Assembly (NCBI RefSeq): GCF_004121075.1
Contig: NZ_RHLN01000161.1
Location: 62,001 to 126,000, forward strand
Origin: Lutibacter sp. HS1-25
Lineage (GTDB): Bacteria > Bacteroidota > Bacteroidia > Flavobacteriales > Flavobacteriaceae
DNA length: 64,000 bases
Direction of reading: 5' to 3'
The notes beneath the pieces are model-generated. The model did no database searches, was not told the origin of the DNA, and saw nothing but the letters and a program-made list of their open reading frames with translations. The translations under genes and the position numbers were made by a program. Within the stretch, counting starts at the first letter, position 1. Each line of letters opens with the position of its first letter. Below, one piece after another: positions 10,095-20,254 of the stretch.

Positions 10095-10571
10095 CTATTC
10101 TTCTGTATTAGAAGATGTTTTTGTTCTAAAATATTCTAAAATTGCTCTAGCTTCAACTTCTGTTAAACTTTGGTTTGCCATAGGAGCTAAATACTCCGCA
10201 AGTAGTTTTTTGGCTATTGGATCTTCAGTAACCATTACTTCAGGATTTAACATCATATTCATAATCCATTCTGGAGAACGTCTTTCAGTTATTCCAATTA
10301 AAGCTGGTCCAACAACACGTTTGCTAATTTTATGACAGGCAGAACATTTAGATGAAAATAAAGTTTTACCTTCAGCTGCCAAAGTATCGTCAATTTCACC
10401 AAGTGTTATACTTGTAATTGGACCAATCCCTTTGTTTTGCATAGGATCTACTTCAACCTCTACTTTTACTTCTTCTTTAGCTTCTGAATTTGATTCAGAT
10501 TTTTTTTCACTACCACTACAACTTGACAAAAATGCTACAACTGCAGCCAATACTAATATTTTTAATTTCAT
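10095..10571 (-). CDS. c-type cytochrome lipoprotein of the nos cluster
   Basis: This is a single-heme periplasmic electron carrier. A lipobox ends at Cys18, followed by a Lys/Glu-rich linker (residues about 20-45). The class I heme motif CSACH is at residues 76-80 and a distal Met candidate lies in APMANQSL. The 158-residue length is usual for a tethered cytochrome c. It lies between the fasciclin gene and nosZ with gaps of about 20 and 33 bases, so it very likely passes electrons to NosZ. The exact redox partner is inferred. Confidence 0.9.
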   Translation of the reverse strand: MKLKILVLAAVVAFLSSCSGSEKKSESNSEAKEEVKVEVEVDPMQNKGIGPITSITLGEIDDTLAAEGKTLFSSKCSACHKISKRVVGPALIGITERRSPEWIMNMMLNPEVMVTEDPIAKKLLAEYLAPMANQSLTEVEARAILEYFRTKTSSNTEE

Positions 10572-10591
10572 TATTTGAGAACGTTTAATTA

Positions 10592-11182
10592 TTATTCAGC
10601 TGGTACTAATACATTGTCAATAACATGTATCCAACCATTACTTACTTGTACTGTTTTTAAAATTTTGGTTCCACCAACATATAAGCCATCTTCTTTTTCT
10701 TCAACTACCAAATATTTCCCAGAAGCCATGTATAATTTTCGTCCCTTTTTAGCTTCTTTTGCCAATTGAGAATCTGGATAATTAGCTGGCGCTACGTGAT
10801 TTGTTAAAATAAAAGCCAGTTGAGACTTGTTTTCTGGTAATAATAAATTTGCTACTGTACCTTCAGGAAGTTTATCAAAAGCTGAATTTACTGGGGCAAA
10901 AATGGTTAATGGACCAACATTTACAACTGCATCTTCAACACCAGCAGCTTCAATAGCCGCAACTAAGGTTGAAAAATCTTCAATTGATTTTGCCACTTGC
11001 AATGCATTTGCTGCAGAAACATCATCAGAAACTGCTGATTGACCTTGACCTTCTACAGTTACTTCAGTTGCATTTTGAACAGCTGAGTCGCTTACTTCTT
11101 GTTTTTTTTCTCCATTACCACAGGAAGTAATGAAAAGCGTAATTAATGTTAAAAGCGATAAAATTAGTTTGATTTTTTTCAT
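10592..11182 (-). CDS. fasciclin (FAS1) domain lipoprotein
   Basis: This is a cell-surface or periplasmic lipoprotein with a lipobox at Cys21 (FITSC), a short low-complexity linker and one FAS1 domain (residues about 60-196). The domain shows the two conserved FAS1 boxes: TIFAPVNSAFDKLP, and near the end NGWIHVIDNVLVP. FAS1 domains normally mediate adhesion or protein contacts. It is the first gene of the nos transcript, a position that argues for a link to nitrous oxide respiration, perhaps holding cytochrome or NosZ; that role is inference. Confidence 0.88.
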   Translation of the reverse strand: MKKIKLILSLLTLITLFITSCGNGEKKQEVSDSAVQNATEVTVEGQGQSAVSDDVSAANALQVAKSIEDFSTLVAAIEAAGVEDAVVNVGPLTIFAPVNSAFDKLPEGTVANLLLPENKSQLAFILTNHVAPANYPDSQLAKEAKKGRKLYMASGKYLVVEEKEDGLYVGGTKILKTVQVSNGWIHVIDNVLVPAE

Positions 11183-11294
11183 AATTAAAATATTAAGTTA
11201 TCTAAATATACAACAAATTAACTAATAAACAACAAGTTACAATTAGCTAAATGTACGTTAAAGATATTAAGATTTTTTTATCTTTATATCTTGA

Positions 11295-11308
11295 GTAACA
11301 AAAGTAAC
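11295..11308. promoter_or_regulatory. possible Crp/Fnr-type operator upstream of the nos cluster
   Basis: The 14-mer GTAACAAAAGTAAC is one mismatch from the palindrome GTAAC-N4-GTTAC, the type bound by redox- or NO-sensing Crp/Fnr-family regulators. It is centred about 120 bases before the first nos-cluster ATG. A TATCTTTA at 11266-11259 on the minus strand, one base off TAnnTTTG, could be the -7 element. A 14-mer sharing the GTAA...TAC ends precedes cydA. Confidence 0.35.
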
Positions 11309-11417
11309 ATTTTTTATTCAAATTCAAGCTTTATTTTTACAAACTAAATAAATTAATTGTTTTGTTGTAAGATAAACAAATAACTTTCGTCCAAAACAAG
11401 AACTAAAAATTTTAAAA

Positions 11418-12032
11418 ATGAATAAATGCCTCATAAAAAATAGTTTAAAAAAAGGAGTAAGCTATTCAACTTATAGAACTTTGATAAAAGGATTGCTTGT
11501 TGAAGGAAAATCAACAGGAAAAGAACAAAGCGATGATCTTTTAAATTACAGCAAATTGAACGATGCTAGAATGGATAGATTAGACAAGACTTTAAAAATT
11601 TCAGAAGAAACTCAACAAGCACTTAATAACCTAACCGAAAACTTTTGGTTACTGGTATTGGCTGAAGGTTGGTGTGGCGATGCTGCTCAAGTTTTACCTG
11701 TTTTAAATAAAATGGCGGAAGCATCCCCAAAATTAAATTTAAAACTAGTTTGCAGAGATGAAAACGACGAATTGATGAATGCTTTTTTAACCAATGGAAG
11801 CAAATCTATTCCGAAAGTAATTCTTATAAATAACAAAAATGAAGTCATAAATAGTTGGGGACCTCGCCCATCTGTTGCAACAAAAATGGTGCAGGATTAT
11901 AAAGAAAAACACGGTGCTTTGGATGCCGAATTTAAAAAAGACCTGCAACTTTGGTATAACAAAAACAAAGGACAAAACATTCAAAATGATATTGTTGAAT
12001 TATTAGAAAATGCTATGGTTTTAACTATTTAA
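11418..12032 (+). CDS. thioredoxin-fold protein with WCGDA motif
   Basis: This is a cytoplasmic thioredoxin-like protein of 204 residues. The thioredoxin fold spans residues about 70-170. The usual WCxxC site reads WCGDAA (Trp85, Cys86), so only the first cysteine remains, as is common in this Bacteroidetes family. A cis-proline loop is present (SIPKVIL). With one cysteine it could not do ordinary disulfide exchange alone; a monothiol or structural role is possible. Upstream, TTTG (11361-11364) and TAACTTTC (11381-11388) may form its promoter. Confidence 0.85.
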   Translation: MNKCLIKNSLKKGVSYSTYRTLIKGLLVEGKSTGKEQSDDLLNYSKLNDARMDRLDKTLKISEETQQALNNLTENFWLLVLAEGWCGDAAQVLPVLNKMAEASPKLNLKLVCRDENDELMNAFLTNGSKSIPKVILINNKNEVINSWGPRPSVATKMVQDYKEKHGALDAEFKKDLQLWYNKNKGQNIQNDIVELLENAMVLTI

Positions 12033-12040
12033 TTTTAAGC

Positions 12041-12048
12041 TATCTTTG
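12041..12048 (+). promoter_or_regulatory. -7 promoter element TATCTTTG
   Basis: A full match to TAnnTTTG, nine bases after the thioredoxin-like stop codon and 17 bases before the ATG at 12066. It suggests the next gene has its own promoter and a very short leader. Confidence 0.5.
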
Positions 12049-12065
12049 TACCATAATTTATAATT

Positions 12066-12551
12066 ATGATAATTGATTTTAATGAAATTCCTGCGTGGTG
12101 TAAATTGTGGGTTTTTCCTTCGAGCAGAAAATTTTACGACCAAGAGATTTCGAGTATTACAGAAACTCTTGAAGCATTTTTAAACAGTTGGACAAGCAAT
12201 AATGAACCAATTAAAAGTGCTTATCAATTAAAATACGAGCGTTTTATAATTATTGCTGTTGACAATTCTGAAACCAGTTTAAGTCTTAAAGCACATGACC
12301 AATTGTCGCTGTTTATATTAGAACTTGAAAAAAAGTTAGACGTAATTTTACTCGATAAAATTAATGTTTGCTACAAACAAGGTGAGTTTGTACAATACAA
12401 AGATTTAATTGAGTTTAAAAAATTAATGACAAACAAAAGTGTTTCTGAAAAAACAATTGTTTTTGACAATATGATTACCACCAAAGAAGAATTGGAAAAC
12501 GATTGGGAAATTAACATTACCGACAGTTGGTTGGGACGTTTTTTAAAATAA
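12066..12551 (+). CDS. conserved flavobacterial hypothetical protein
   Basis: A soluble protein of 161 residues without signal peptide or membrane segment. Homologues in this class are often labelled 'ABC transporter ATPase', but no Walker A, Walker B or signature motif is present, so that name is not supported. The N-terminus has a recognisable segment (IPAWCKLWVFPSSRKF) and the rest is a mixed alpha/beta pattern with many acidic residues. Function unknown. It has a close -7 element of its own and converges on truB across a heptanucleotide repeat array. Confidence 0.75.
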   Translation: MIIDFNEIPAWCKLWVFPSSRKFYDQEISSITETLEAFLNSWTSNNEPIKSAYQLKYERFIIIAVDNSETSLSLKAHDQLSLFILELEKKLDVILLDKINVCYKQGEFVQYKDLIEFKKLMTNKSVSEKTIVFDNMITTKEELENDWEINITDSWLGRFLK

Positions 12552-12620
12552 TTATTTGCAATTTGTGTCTCAAGTAAGCCAAACATTGCATCACTAATTA
12601 TTCACCCCTTTGCAACTTTC

Positions 12621-12690
12621 GACTTTGGACTTTGGACTTTGGACTTTGGACTTGTGACTTGTGACTTTCGACTTTCGACTTGTGACTTAA
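12621..12690. repeat. heptanucleotide tandem array (GACTTTG-like)
   Basis: Ten consecutive 7-base units begin at 12621: GACTTTG four times, GACTTGT twice, GACTTTC twice, GACTTGT and GACTTAA. The array fills the gap between two converging genes. A related array lies at 60450-60503. Confidence 0.85.
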
Positions 12691-12697
12691 TAATCAC

Positions 12698-13390
12698 CTA
12701 ACTTAATTCGTCTTCAATATAAGTCAGTGGTTCTTTTGCATTTTCAACACTAAATTCACCTATTTTAGTGCGTCGTAAAGCAGACAAATAACCGCCAGAA
12801 TTCAATGCTTTTCCAAAATCGTAAGCTAAAGAACGAATGTAAGTTCCCTTGCTACAAACCACTCTAAATTCAACCTTTGGAAAATCGATTTTGGTGATTT
12901 CAAATTCAGAAATTGTAATTTTACGAGAGGCTATTTCAACAGATTTTCCTTCACGAGCCATATCATACAAACGAACACCATCTTTTTTTAATGCCGAAAA
13001 CATAGGTGGCTTTTGATCTATTTCGCCTGTAAATTGCAGTACAGTTTGTCTAATTAATTCTTCGGTAATATGTTCGGTTAAAAAAGTTTGATTTACTTCC
13101 GACTCCATATCGTAACTTGGTGTGGTTGCTCCTAAAGTTATTTCACCAGTATATTCTTTAATTTGACCTTGGTATTCATCAATTTTTTTGGTAAAATTCC
13201 CAGTGCAAATAATTAACAAGCCCGATGCCAAAGGATCTAAAGTACCCGCATGACCGACTTTAATTTTTTTTAAATTAAATTTTTGACGAATGTGCCATCG
13301 CAATTTATTTACCACTTGAAAAGAAGTCCAATTCAAAGGTTTATCAATTAATAAAACTTGTCCGTTTTTATAATCTTCAACAGTCAACAT
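12698..13390 (-). CDS. truB: tRNA pseudouridine(55) synthase TruB
   Basis: This cytoplasmic enzyme converts uridine 55 in the T loop of tRNAs to pseudouridine. The catalytic motif GHAGTLDPLASG has its nucleophilic Asp at residue 52. The KPxGxTS-like N-terminal motif reads DKPLNWTS, and the RS-containing segment CSKGTYIRSLAYD is intact. At 230 residues it lacks the C-terminal PUA extension, as is usual in Bacteroidetes. Its ATG overlaps the uppP stop (TAATG), so it is translationally coupled within the ftsX-DUF3098-uppP-truB operon. Confidence 0.95.
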   Translation of the reverse strand: MLTVEDYKNGQVLLIDKPLNWTSFQVVNKLRWHIRQKFNLKKIKVGHAGTLDPLASGLLIICTGNFTKKIDEYQGQIKEYTGEITLGATTPSYDMESEVNQTFLTEHITEELIRQTVLQFTGEIDQKPPMFSALKKDGVRLYDMAREGKSVEIASRKITISEFEITKIDFPKVEFRVVCSKGTYIRSLAYDFGKALNSGGYLSALRRTKIGEFSVENAKEPLTYIEDELS

Positions 13391-14202
13391 TAAATAACAG
13401 ATAATGGGTAAATAAAATAGTGAATCACAAATAATAAGATTCCTAAAATAATGCGATAATAACCAAATATTTTAAAGCCGTGTTTGCTTAAATAATCAAT
13501 AAAAGATTTAATAGCAATCATAGCAACAACAAAAGCCAGTACATTACCAATAAATAATAAATTTAATTGCTGATTAGATAATACCAAACCATCACCAAAA
13601 TAATCGTATAATTTTTTAGCAGTTGCACCAAACATAGTTGGAACGGCTAAAAAAAACGAAAACTCTGCAGCTGTCTTTCTATTTAACTTTTGCGTCATTC
13701 CACCAACAATGGTAGAACCACTGCGTGAAGTTCCAGGAATCATGGCAATACATTGAAATAATCCAATTTTTAGCGCTGTTAAATAGCTTATTTCGGTATG
13801 AGCTGTAGGGTTTTTATCATCATACACTTCATTTGATTTAAACCAATCGTCTATTTTCAATAAAATAAATCCACCTAAAATTAACGATACAGCAACAACT
13901 AGCGGACTTTCTAACAACTCATCAATTACATTGTTAAATAACAAACCTAAAATAACAGCAGGAATAAAAGCTACCAATAATTTTAAATAAAAATCGACAC
14001 TTTGAAAAAACCGTTTCCAATACAAAGCAACTACAGCAAGTATTGCCCCAAGCTGAATCACAATGGTAAAAAGTTTTGTAAAATCGTCGTTTGCAATTTT
14101 CATAAACGACGAGGCGATAATCATGTGCCCTGTTGAAGAAACTGGCAAATACTCTGTAACTCCTTCAATAATAGCTAAAATAATGGCTTCAATATACGTC
14201 AT
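13390..14202 (-). CDS. uppP: undecaprenyl-diphosphatase UppP
   Basis: This inner-membrane phosphatase recycles undecaprenyl diphosphate to the monophosphate carrier used for peptidoglycan and surface glycans. Both active-site blocks are present: [15 protein letters not shown] near the N-terminus and [13 protein letters not shown] in the middle. About eight hydrophobic segments and a 270-residue length are normal. It lies one base downstream of the DUF3098 gene and overlaps truB by one base. Confidence 0.96.
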   Translation of the reverse strand: MTYIEAIILAIIEGVTEYLPVSSTGHMIIASSFMKIANDDFTKLFTIVIQLGAILAVVALYWKRFFQSVDFYLKLLVAFIPAVILGLLFNNVIDELLESPLVVAVSLILGGFILLKIDDWFKSNEVYDDKNPTAHTEISYLTALKIGLFQCIAMIPGTSRSGSTIVGGMTQKLNRKTAAEFSFFLAVPTMFGATAKKLYDYFGDGLVLSNQQLNLLFIGNVLAFVVAMIAIKSFIDYLSKHGFKIFGYYRIILGILLFVIHYFIYPLSVI

Positions 14203-14203
14203 A

Positions 14204-14446
14204 CTATTTTTTTGACTTTGTCATAATCGCATAAATTTCAATAGCCAAACCAATTAAAACCAATGTTGGCGCTACGCGAATTCTTCTAAAATTATAAATT
14301 GCTTCATTAAATACTTCAGGATCATCGCTACCACCACCGGCCATCAAAATAAAGCCCAAGGTTATAACTGCAATTCCAACTAACATTAATATGTAGTTCT
14401 TTTTTCCAAAAAGGAATTCGTTTTTTTGTATTTCTTTATTGCTCAT
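14204..14446 (-). CDS. DUF3098 small membrane protein
   Basis: An 80-residue protein with two transmembrane segments (about residues 18-35 and 58-72) joined by a polar loop. It matches the small DUF3098 family that in Flavobacteriia is regularly found between ftsX and uppP. Two bases separate it from ftsX and one from uppP, so it belongs to that operon. Function unknown; the context hints at envelope or division work. Confidence 0.85.
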   Translation of the reverse strand: MSNKEIQKNEFLFGKKNYILMLVGIAVITLGFILMAGGGSDDPEVFNEAIYNFRRIRVAPTLVLIGLAIEIYAIMTKSKK

Positions 14447-14448
14447 TT

Positions 14449-15327
14449 TTAATAATAAATTTCGTCAGTTCTTAAATTCAAAAAGCGTTGAGTTGCAAAA
14501 AAAGTACTCAACCAAGTAATTAAAATTCCTAAAACAACAATTACAGCACTTACAATTCCCATAATTTTATAATCGCCCATCAATTCAATTTCAGGAATTT
14601 TAGCATTTAAATATAAAACAAATGCAAATAAACCTACAATTGCAACAAAAGCCCCAATAATTCCAAGTTTAACACTTTGCCAAATAAATGGTTTTCTAAT
14701 AAAACTTTTAGTCGCTCCAACCATTTGCATGGTTTTTATGGTAAACCTTTTTGAGTAAACCGAAAGTCGAATAGAACTATTAATTAAAACCACCGCAATA
14801 ACCGCAAACAATGCACTAAATAACAACATCCAAAAACTCAAACGTGTAATATTTTTAGACAGCAATTCAATCAACGGTTTATCATAAGTCACTTCAGCAA
14901 CTATGCTTCTTATTACTAAATTTTGTTCTATTTCAGCCATTTTTTCAGGCGTCACAAATTCAGATTTTAACGACAAGTCAATGGCATTTTTCAACGGATT
15001 TTCACCCAAAAACTCTAAAAAATTCTCACCAATATCTTCACTATATTTTTTTGCGGCGTCATCTTTTGAAACATACACAACAGATTTTGTAAAATCCGAT
15101 TTAGCCAATTCAGCCTGTAAAATTTCAATATCACTTTTACCAGCGTTGTCTTTCAAAAAAATTGTTATGGCAACTTGCTCTTTAAAATGTTTAGCTATAT
15201 TATTGGTTTTTAACACAATAATTCCTAAAAGTCCCACTAAAAACAACACCAAACCAATGCTAATAATAACAGATAAGTACGAAGATCTCAATCTTCTTTT
15301 TTGATATTTTTCAAACGATTTATCCAA
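14449..15327 (-). CDS. ftsX: cell division protein FtsX
   Basis: This inner-membrane partner of the ATPase FtsE controls peptidoglycan hydrolases at the division site. One transmembrane segment (about residues 18-40) is followed by an extracytoplasmic domain (about 45-165) and three further segments, the standard FtsX topology. The 292-residue length is usual. No ftsE is in the window. It leads the operon ftsX-DUF3098-uppP-truB, a common order in Flavobacteriia. Confidence 0.92.
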   Translation of the reverse strand: MDKSFEKYQKRRLRSSYLSVIISIGLVLFLVGLLGIIVLKTNNIAKHFKEQVAITIFLKDNAGKSDIEILQAELAKSDFTKSVVYVSKDDAAKKYSEDIGENFLEFLGENPLKNAIDLSLKSEFVTPEKMAEIEQNLVIRSIVAEVTYDKPLIELLSKNITRLSFWMLLFSALFAVIAVVLINSSIRLSVYSKRFTIKTMQMVGATKSFIRKPFIWQSVKLGIIGAFVAIVGLFAFVLYLNAKIPEIELMGDYKIMGIVSAVIVVLGILITWLSTFFATQRFLNLRTDEIYY

Positions 15328-15407
15328 GAGTAACAGGTATTAATTACGTCGCAATATACAAATTAGTTGCGAGTTGTTTATTGATTGGTTTTTAGTTTTT
15401 TTTATTT

Positions 15408-15501
15408 GGGCGTTCCCCTATGGGTCGGGCTACCGCTACTCGCTTTTTTTAAGTTAAAAAAACTTAAAAAAGAGCTCAAACAAAAGCGGTATCCCTAACG
15501 C
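15408..15501. repeat. structured interspersed repeat, copy 1
   Basis: An element with ends GGGCGTT and TAACGC. GCGTT (15410-15414) pairs with AACGC (15497-15501). GGGCTACCGCT (15427-15437) pairs with AGCGGTATCCC (15485-15495) with one mismatch. An inner hairpin of CTTTTTTTAAGTT against AACTTAAAAAAG (15443-15472) sits inside. Copy 2 at 59504-59600 keeps the framework but has a different inner stem. The rest of the 15328-15739 gap holds AT-rich sequence and decayed CTTTCAAC-like repeats (about 15600-15710). Confidence 0.75.
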
Positions 15502-15739
15502 AAAACAATTAATAGTGAAAAATTAAAAATGAATAATTTATTTGTTTTCAACCCTAAAACTTTTTTTGCTGCGTTTTTAAAACTTTGCGCCCTCAAACCT
15601 TTACACTTTCAACTTAATTAAAGCTTCTACTACGCTCAGCCACTTATACTTTTATACTATTAAAACTTTCAACCCTTCAACCTTCCCAACTTTTCAACCT
15701 TCAAAAATAAAAAAACAAAATTTGTGTACATTTAACTAT

Positions 15740-15747
15740 TATCTTTG
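15740..15747 (+). promoter_or_regulatory. -7 promoter element TATCTTTG of rbfA
   Basis: A full match to TAnnTTTG ending four bases before the rbfA ATG at 15752, with a TTTG at 15721-15724 as a somewhat close -33 element. The transcript would start at or next to the ATG, so rbfA is probably leaderless or nearly so. This also rules out an in-frame start upstream at 15722. Confidence 0.6.
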
Positions 15748-15751
15748 CAAA

Positions 15752-16144
15752 ATGGAAACAAACAGACAAAAAAAAATAGCTGGTGTATTACAAAAAGACT
15801 TGGCAGAAGTTTTACAACACGCAGCACAAGACGGAATGAAAGGTGTGATTATATCTGTTACCAAAGTAAATGTAACTTCAGATTTATCACAGGCAAAAGT
15901 ATATTTAAGTGTATTCCCACAATTAAAGCGTGAAATTATTTTAAAAGGTGTGCAGGAAAATACGGCAACCATACGCTATGAAATGGCAAGACGCACTAAA
16001 GAACAATTACGTCGTATGCCTAATTTATTGTTTTATATAGATGATAGCTTGGATTATATTGAAGGTATTGACAATGCTTTGCGTGGTAAAAACGAAAATC
16101 CAATTACAAATCCTGAAATTTTAAACAAACGTCAAAAAAAGTAA
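15752..16144 (+). CDS. rbfA: 30S ribosome-binding factor RbfA
   Basis: This small KH-type protein binds the 30S subunit and helps mature the 16S rRNA 5' end. The start METNRQKKIAG at 15752 is chosen because family members begin this way and because the promoter element at 15740-15747 would lie inside a longer version. The family signature is visible (VTKVNVTSDLSQAKVYLS; RMPNLLFYIDDSLDY). At 130 residues it is normal. It is followed one base later by the permease gene. Confidence 0.93.
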   Translation: METNRQKKIAGVLQKDLAEVLQHAAQDGMKGVIISVTKVNVTSDLSQAKVYLSVFPQLKREIILKGVQENTATIRYEMARRTKEQLRRMPNLLFYIDDSLDYIEGIDNALRGKNENPITNPEILNKRQKK

Positions 16145-16145
16145 T

Positions 16146-17348
16146 TTGAACTTTCCGCTATACATCGCAAAACGGTATTTATTTTCAAAAAGCAGTAACA
16201 ACACCATCAATATTATTACACTTATTGCTGCTATTGGCGTAATTATTGGCACCTTAGCTTTGTTTATAGTAATGTCTGGTTTTTCGGGTTTACGTACTTT
16301 TAGTATTGGATTTTTAAACATTGCCGACCCCGATTTAAAAATAACAGCAACAAAAGGAAAATCGTTCGATTTTAATAGCAAATTACAAACCTCTTTTGAT
16401 CAAGAAAAAGGCATCGCATCCTATTCAAAAGTAATAGAAGAACGCGCTTTTTTCGATTTTCACAACAAAACACATATTGCCTTTATAAAAGGTGTAGATT
16501 CTAATTACGTGCATACCAACAAAATGGACACAACCGTTTATATTGGCAGCTGGTTAGACAAAGATATTCCGCTTGGCGTTGTTGTTGGTAATGGTATTTC
16601 TAACACACTTTCTGTAGGTGTTTTTGAATATCTTGAGCCGCTTAAAATTTACGTTCCAAAACCAGGAAAAGGCTATATTACAGATCCTAAAAATGCATTT
16701 AGCCAAATAAAAACACAGCCCATTGGTATTTTTGCTTTAACCGATGAAATTGATAAAAAATTCACATTTTTACCTTTAGACTTGGCGCAAGTTTTGTTGA
16801 ATTATACACCCAATCAAATTTCGGCTATCGAAATAAAAGTTGCGCAAAACTACGATCGCGATTTGTTAATTACAAACCTTAAAAATACTTTAGGCCCTAA
16901 TTACAAAATTGAAACTCGAGAGCAATTAAACGCAGTATTTTACAAAATGTTAAATACTGAAAATTTGGCTTCTTACTTAATTTTTACACTTATTTTAATT
17001 ATTGCACTATTCAATGTAATTGGCGCAATTATTATGATGATTATAGACAAACGAGACAATCTAAAAACACTTTACAGTTTAGGCGCAACCATCAAAGAAA
17101 TTAAGCAAGTGTTTATTTTACAAGGTTTTTTACTTAGTCTCTTCGGACTTATTATTGGACTTTCTACAGGTGTTATTTTGGTATTTCTTCAAAAAAAATA
17201 CCAACTATTTATGATTACACAAAACTTAGCCTACCCCGTAGAATTTACATTTTTTAATGTATTTACAGTAGCTTCAACCATACTTATTTTAGGCTTTTTA
17301 GCTTCAAAAATAGCTAGTAGTAGAATTTCTAAAAAATTGGTTGAATAA
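16146..17348 (+). CDS. LolE/FtsX-like ABC permease, TTG start
   Basis: This is a membrane component of a MacB/LolE-type ABC system, probably for lipoprotein release or another envelope task. One N-terminal transmembrane segment (about residues 20-45), a large periplasmic domain (about 50-270) and three C-terminal segments are visible, as in LolC/LolE. It starts with TTG at 16146, one base after the rbfA stop; the N-terminus read from it (MNFPLYIAKRYLFSK) matches the family, so TTG is likely right and coupled to rbfA. The cognate ATPase is not nearby. Confidence 0.88.
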   Translation: MNFPLYIAKRYLFSKSSNNTINIITLIAAIGVIIGTLALFIVMSGFSGLRTFSIGFLNIADPDLKITATKGKSFDFNSKLQTSFDQEKGIASYSKVIEERAFFDFHNKTHIAFIKGVDSNYVHTNKMDTTVYIGSWLDKDIPLGVVVGNGISNTLSVGVFEYLEPLKIYVPKPGKGYITDPKNAFSQIKTQPIGIFALTDEIDKKFTFLPLDLAQVLLNYTPNQISAIEIKVAQNYDRDLLITNLKNTLGPNYKIETREQLNAVFYKMLNTENLASYLIFTLILIIALFNVIGAIIMMIIDKRDNLKTLYSLGATIKEIKQVFILQGFLLSLFGLIIGLSTGVILVFLQKKYQLFMITQNLAYPVEFTFFNVFTVASTILILGFLASKIASSRISKKLVE

Positions 17349-17526
17349 TAATTAACCGTTTTCTTCAAAAAATAAAATTATTACATTAAATTTACTAAGC
17401 TGTTATTCAGTGCGGTAATGGTTTTTAACTTCACTCCAAACGTAAAGCACTTATCTTTATATAAATATTATCTATTATTGTTTTTAATTAATAGTTAATT
17501 TTTATACTTATTTTGTAATAAATTAA

Positions 17527-19764
<2,238 letters not shown>

Positions 19765-19920
19765 GTCCGTCAACATCATATTATGGTAATGGTGGCTTCA
19801 CAAGATACAACTCCCAAGCCTAACATTATCTACGCATAAAAGTGTATTGCTACACTTTAAACTAATATTAAATTGCTTTTAATAAAACATGGAAATATTA
19901 GCTGCTGTTATTAAGAAGAT

Positions 19921-19973
19921 ATAAATCAATTTATAAAGACTACATGTTTATGTGGTTTTATAAATTGATTTAT
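19921..19973. repeat. long imperfect hairpin downstream of katG
   Basis: Two 17-base arms (19921-19937 and 19957-19973) are perfect inverted complements. The sequence between them (CTACAT, loop GTTT, ATGTGG) extends the pairing by seven pairs past one bulged G, giving about 24 bp around a 4-nt loop. It lies 157 bases after katG. There is no long T run on either side, so a simple terminator is not obvious. Confidence 0.75.
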
Positions 19974-20254
19974 AATTTATATTTGAAATTGACTCCTGTA
20001 ATTATTTACCATATGTAAATTAAGAAATAATTTAAATCAATAATTATTGATGTTTGAAGTAACAATTAAACGTTATTCATTTATTATAAAAATTACGATA
20101 ATAAAATATGTTACCCTATCCTATCTACAAATTTTCGGGGTTGTGAAAAGCAAAAAAACAACTGAACATTGATATATCCAGACCATAAAACTGTCACATA
20201 GTACATTTATTGGGATGTAATGGGTTGTGCTTCATTAAAACAAACCTATAACAA
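19974..20254. other. intergenic sequence, no gene seen
   Basis: AT-rich sequence before the DUF6090 gene. I see no convincing open frame, RNA gene or full TAnnTTTG promoter element here. Confidence 0.6.

Noticed and set aside
12066-12551. ABC transporter ATPase
   Set aside because: The label is common for homologues, but no Walker or signature motif exists in the protein.
12621-12690. CRISPR array
   Set aside because: The repeat is 7 bases without spacers, and no cas genes are present.
14903-15304. 133-codon plus-strand open frame within ftsX
   Set aside because: Antisense to a well-supported membrane protein gene in an operon; it has no motif of its own.
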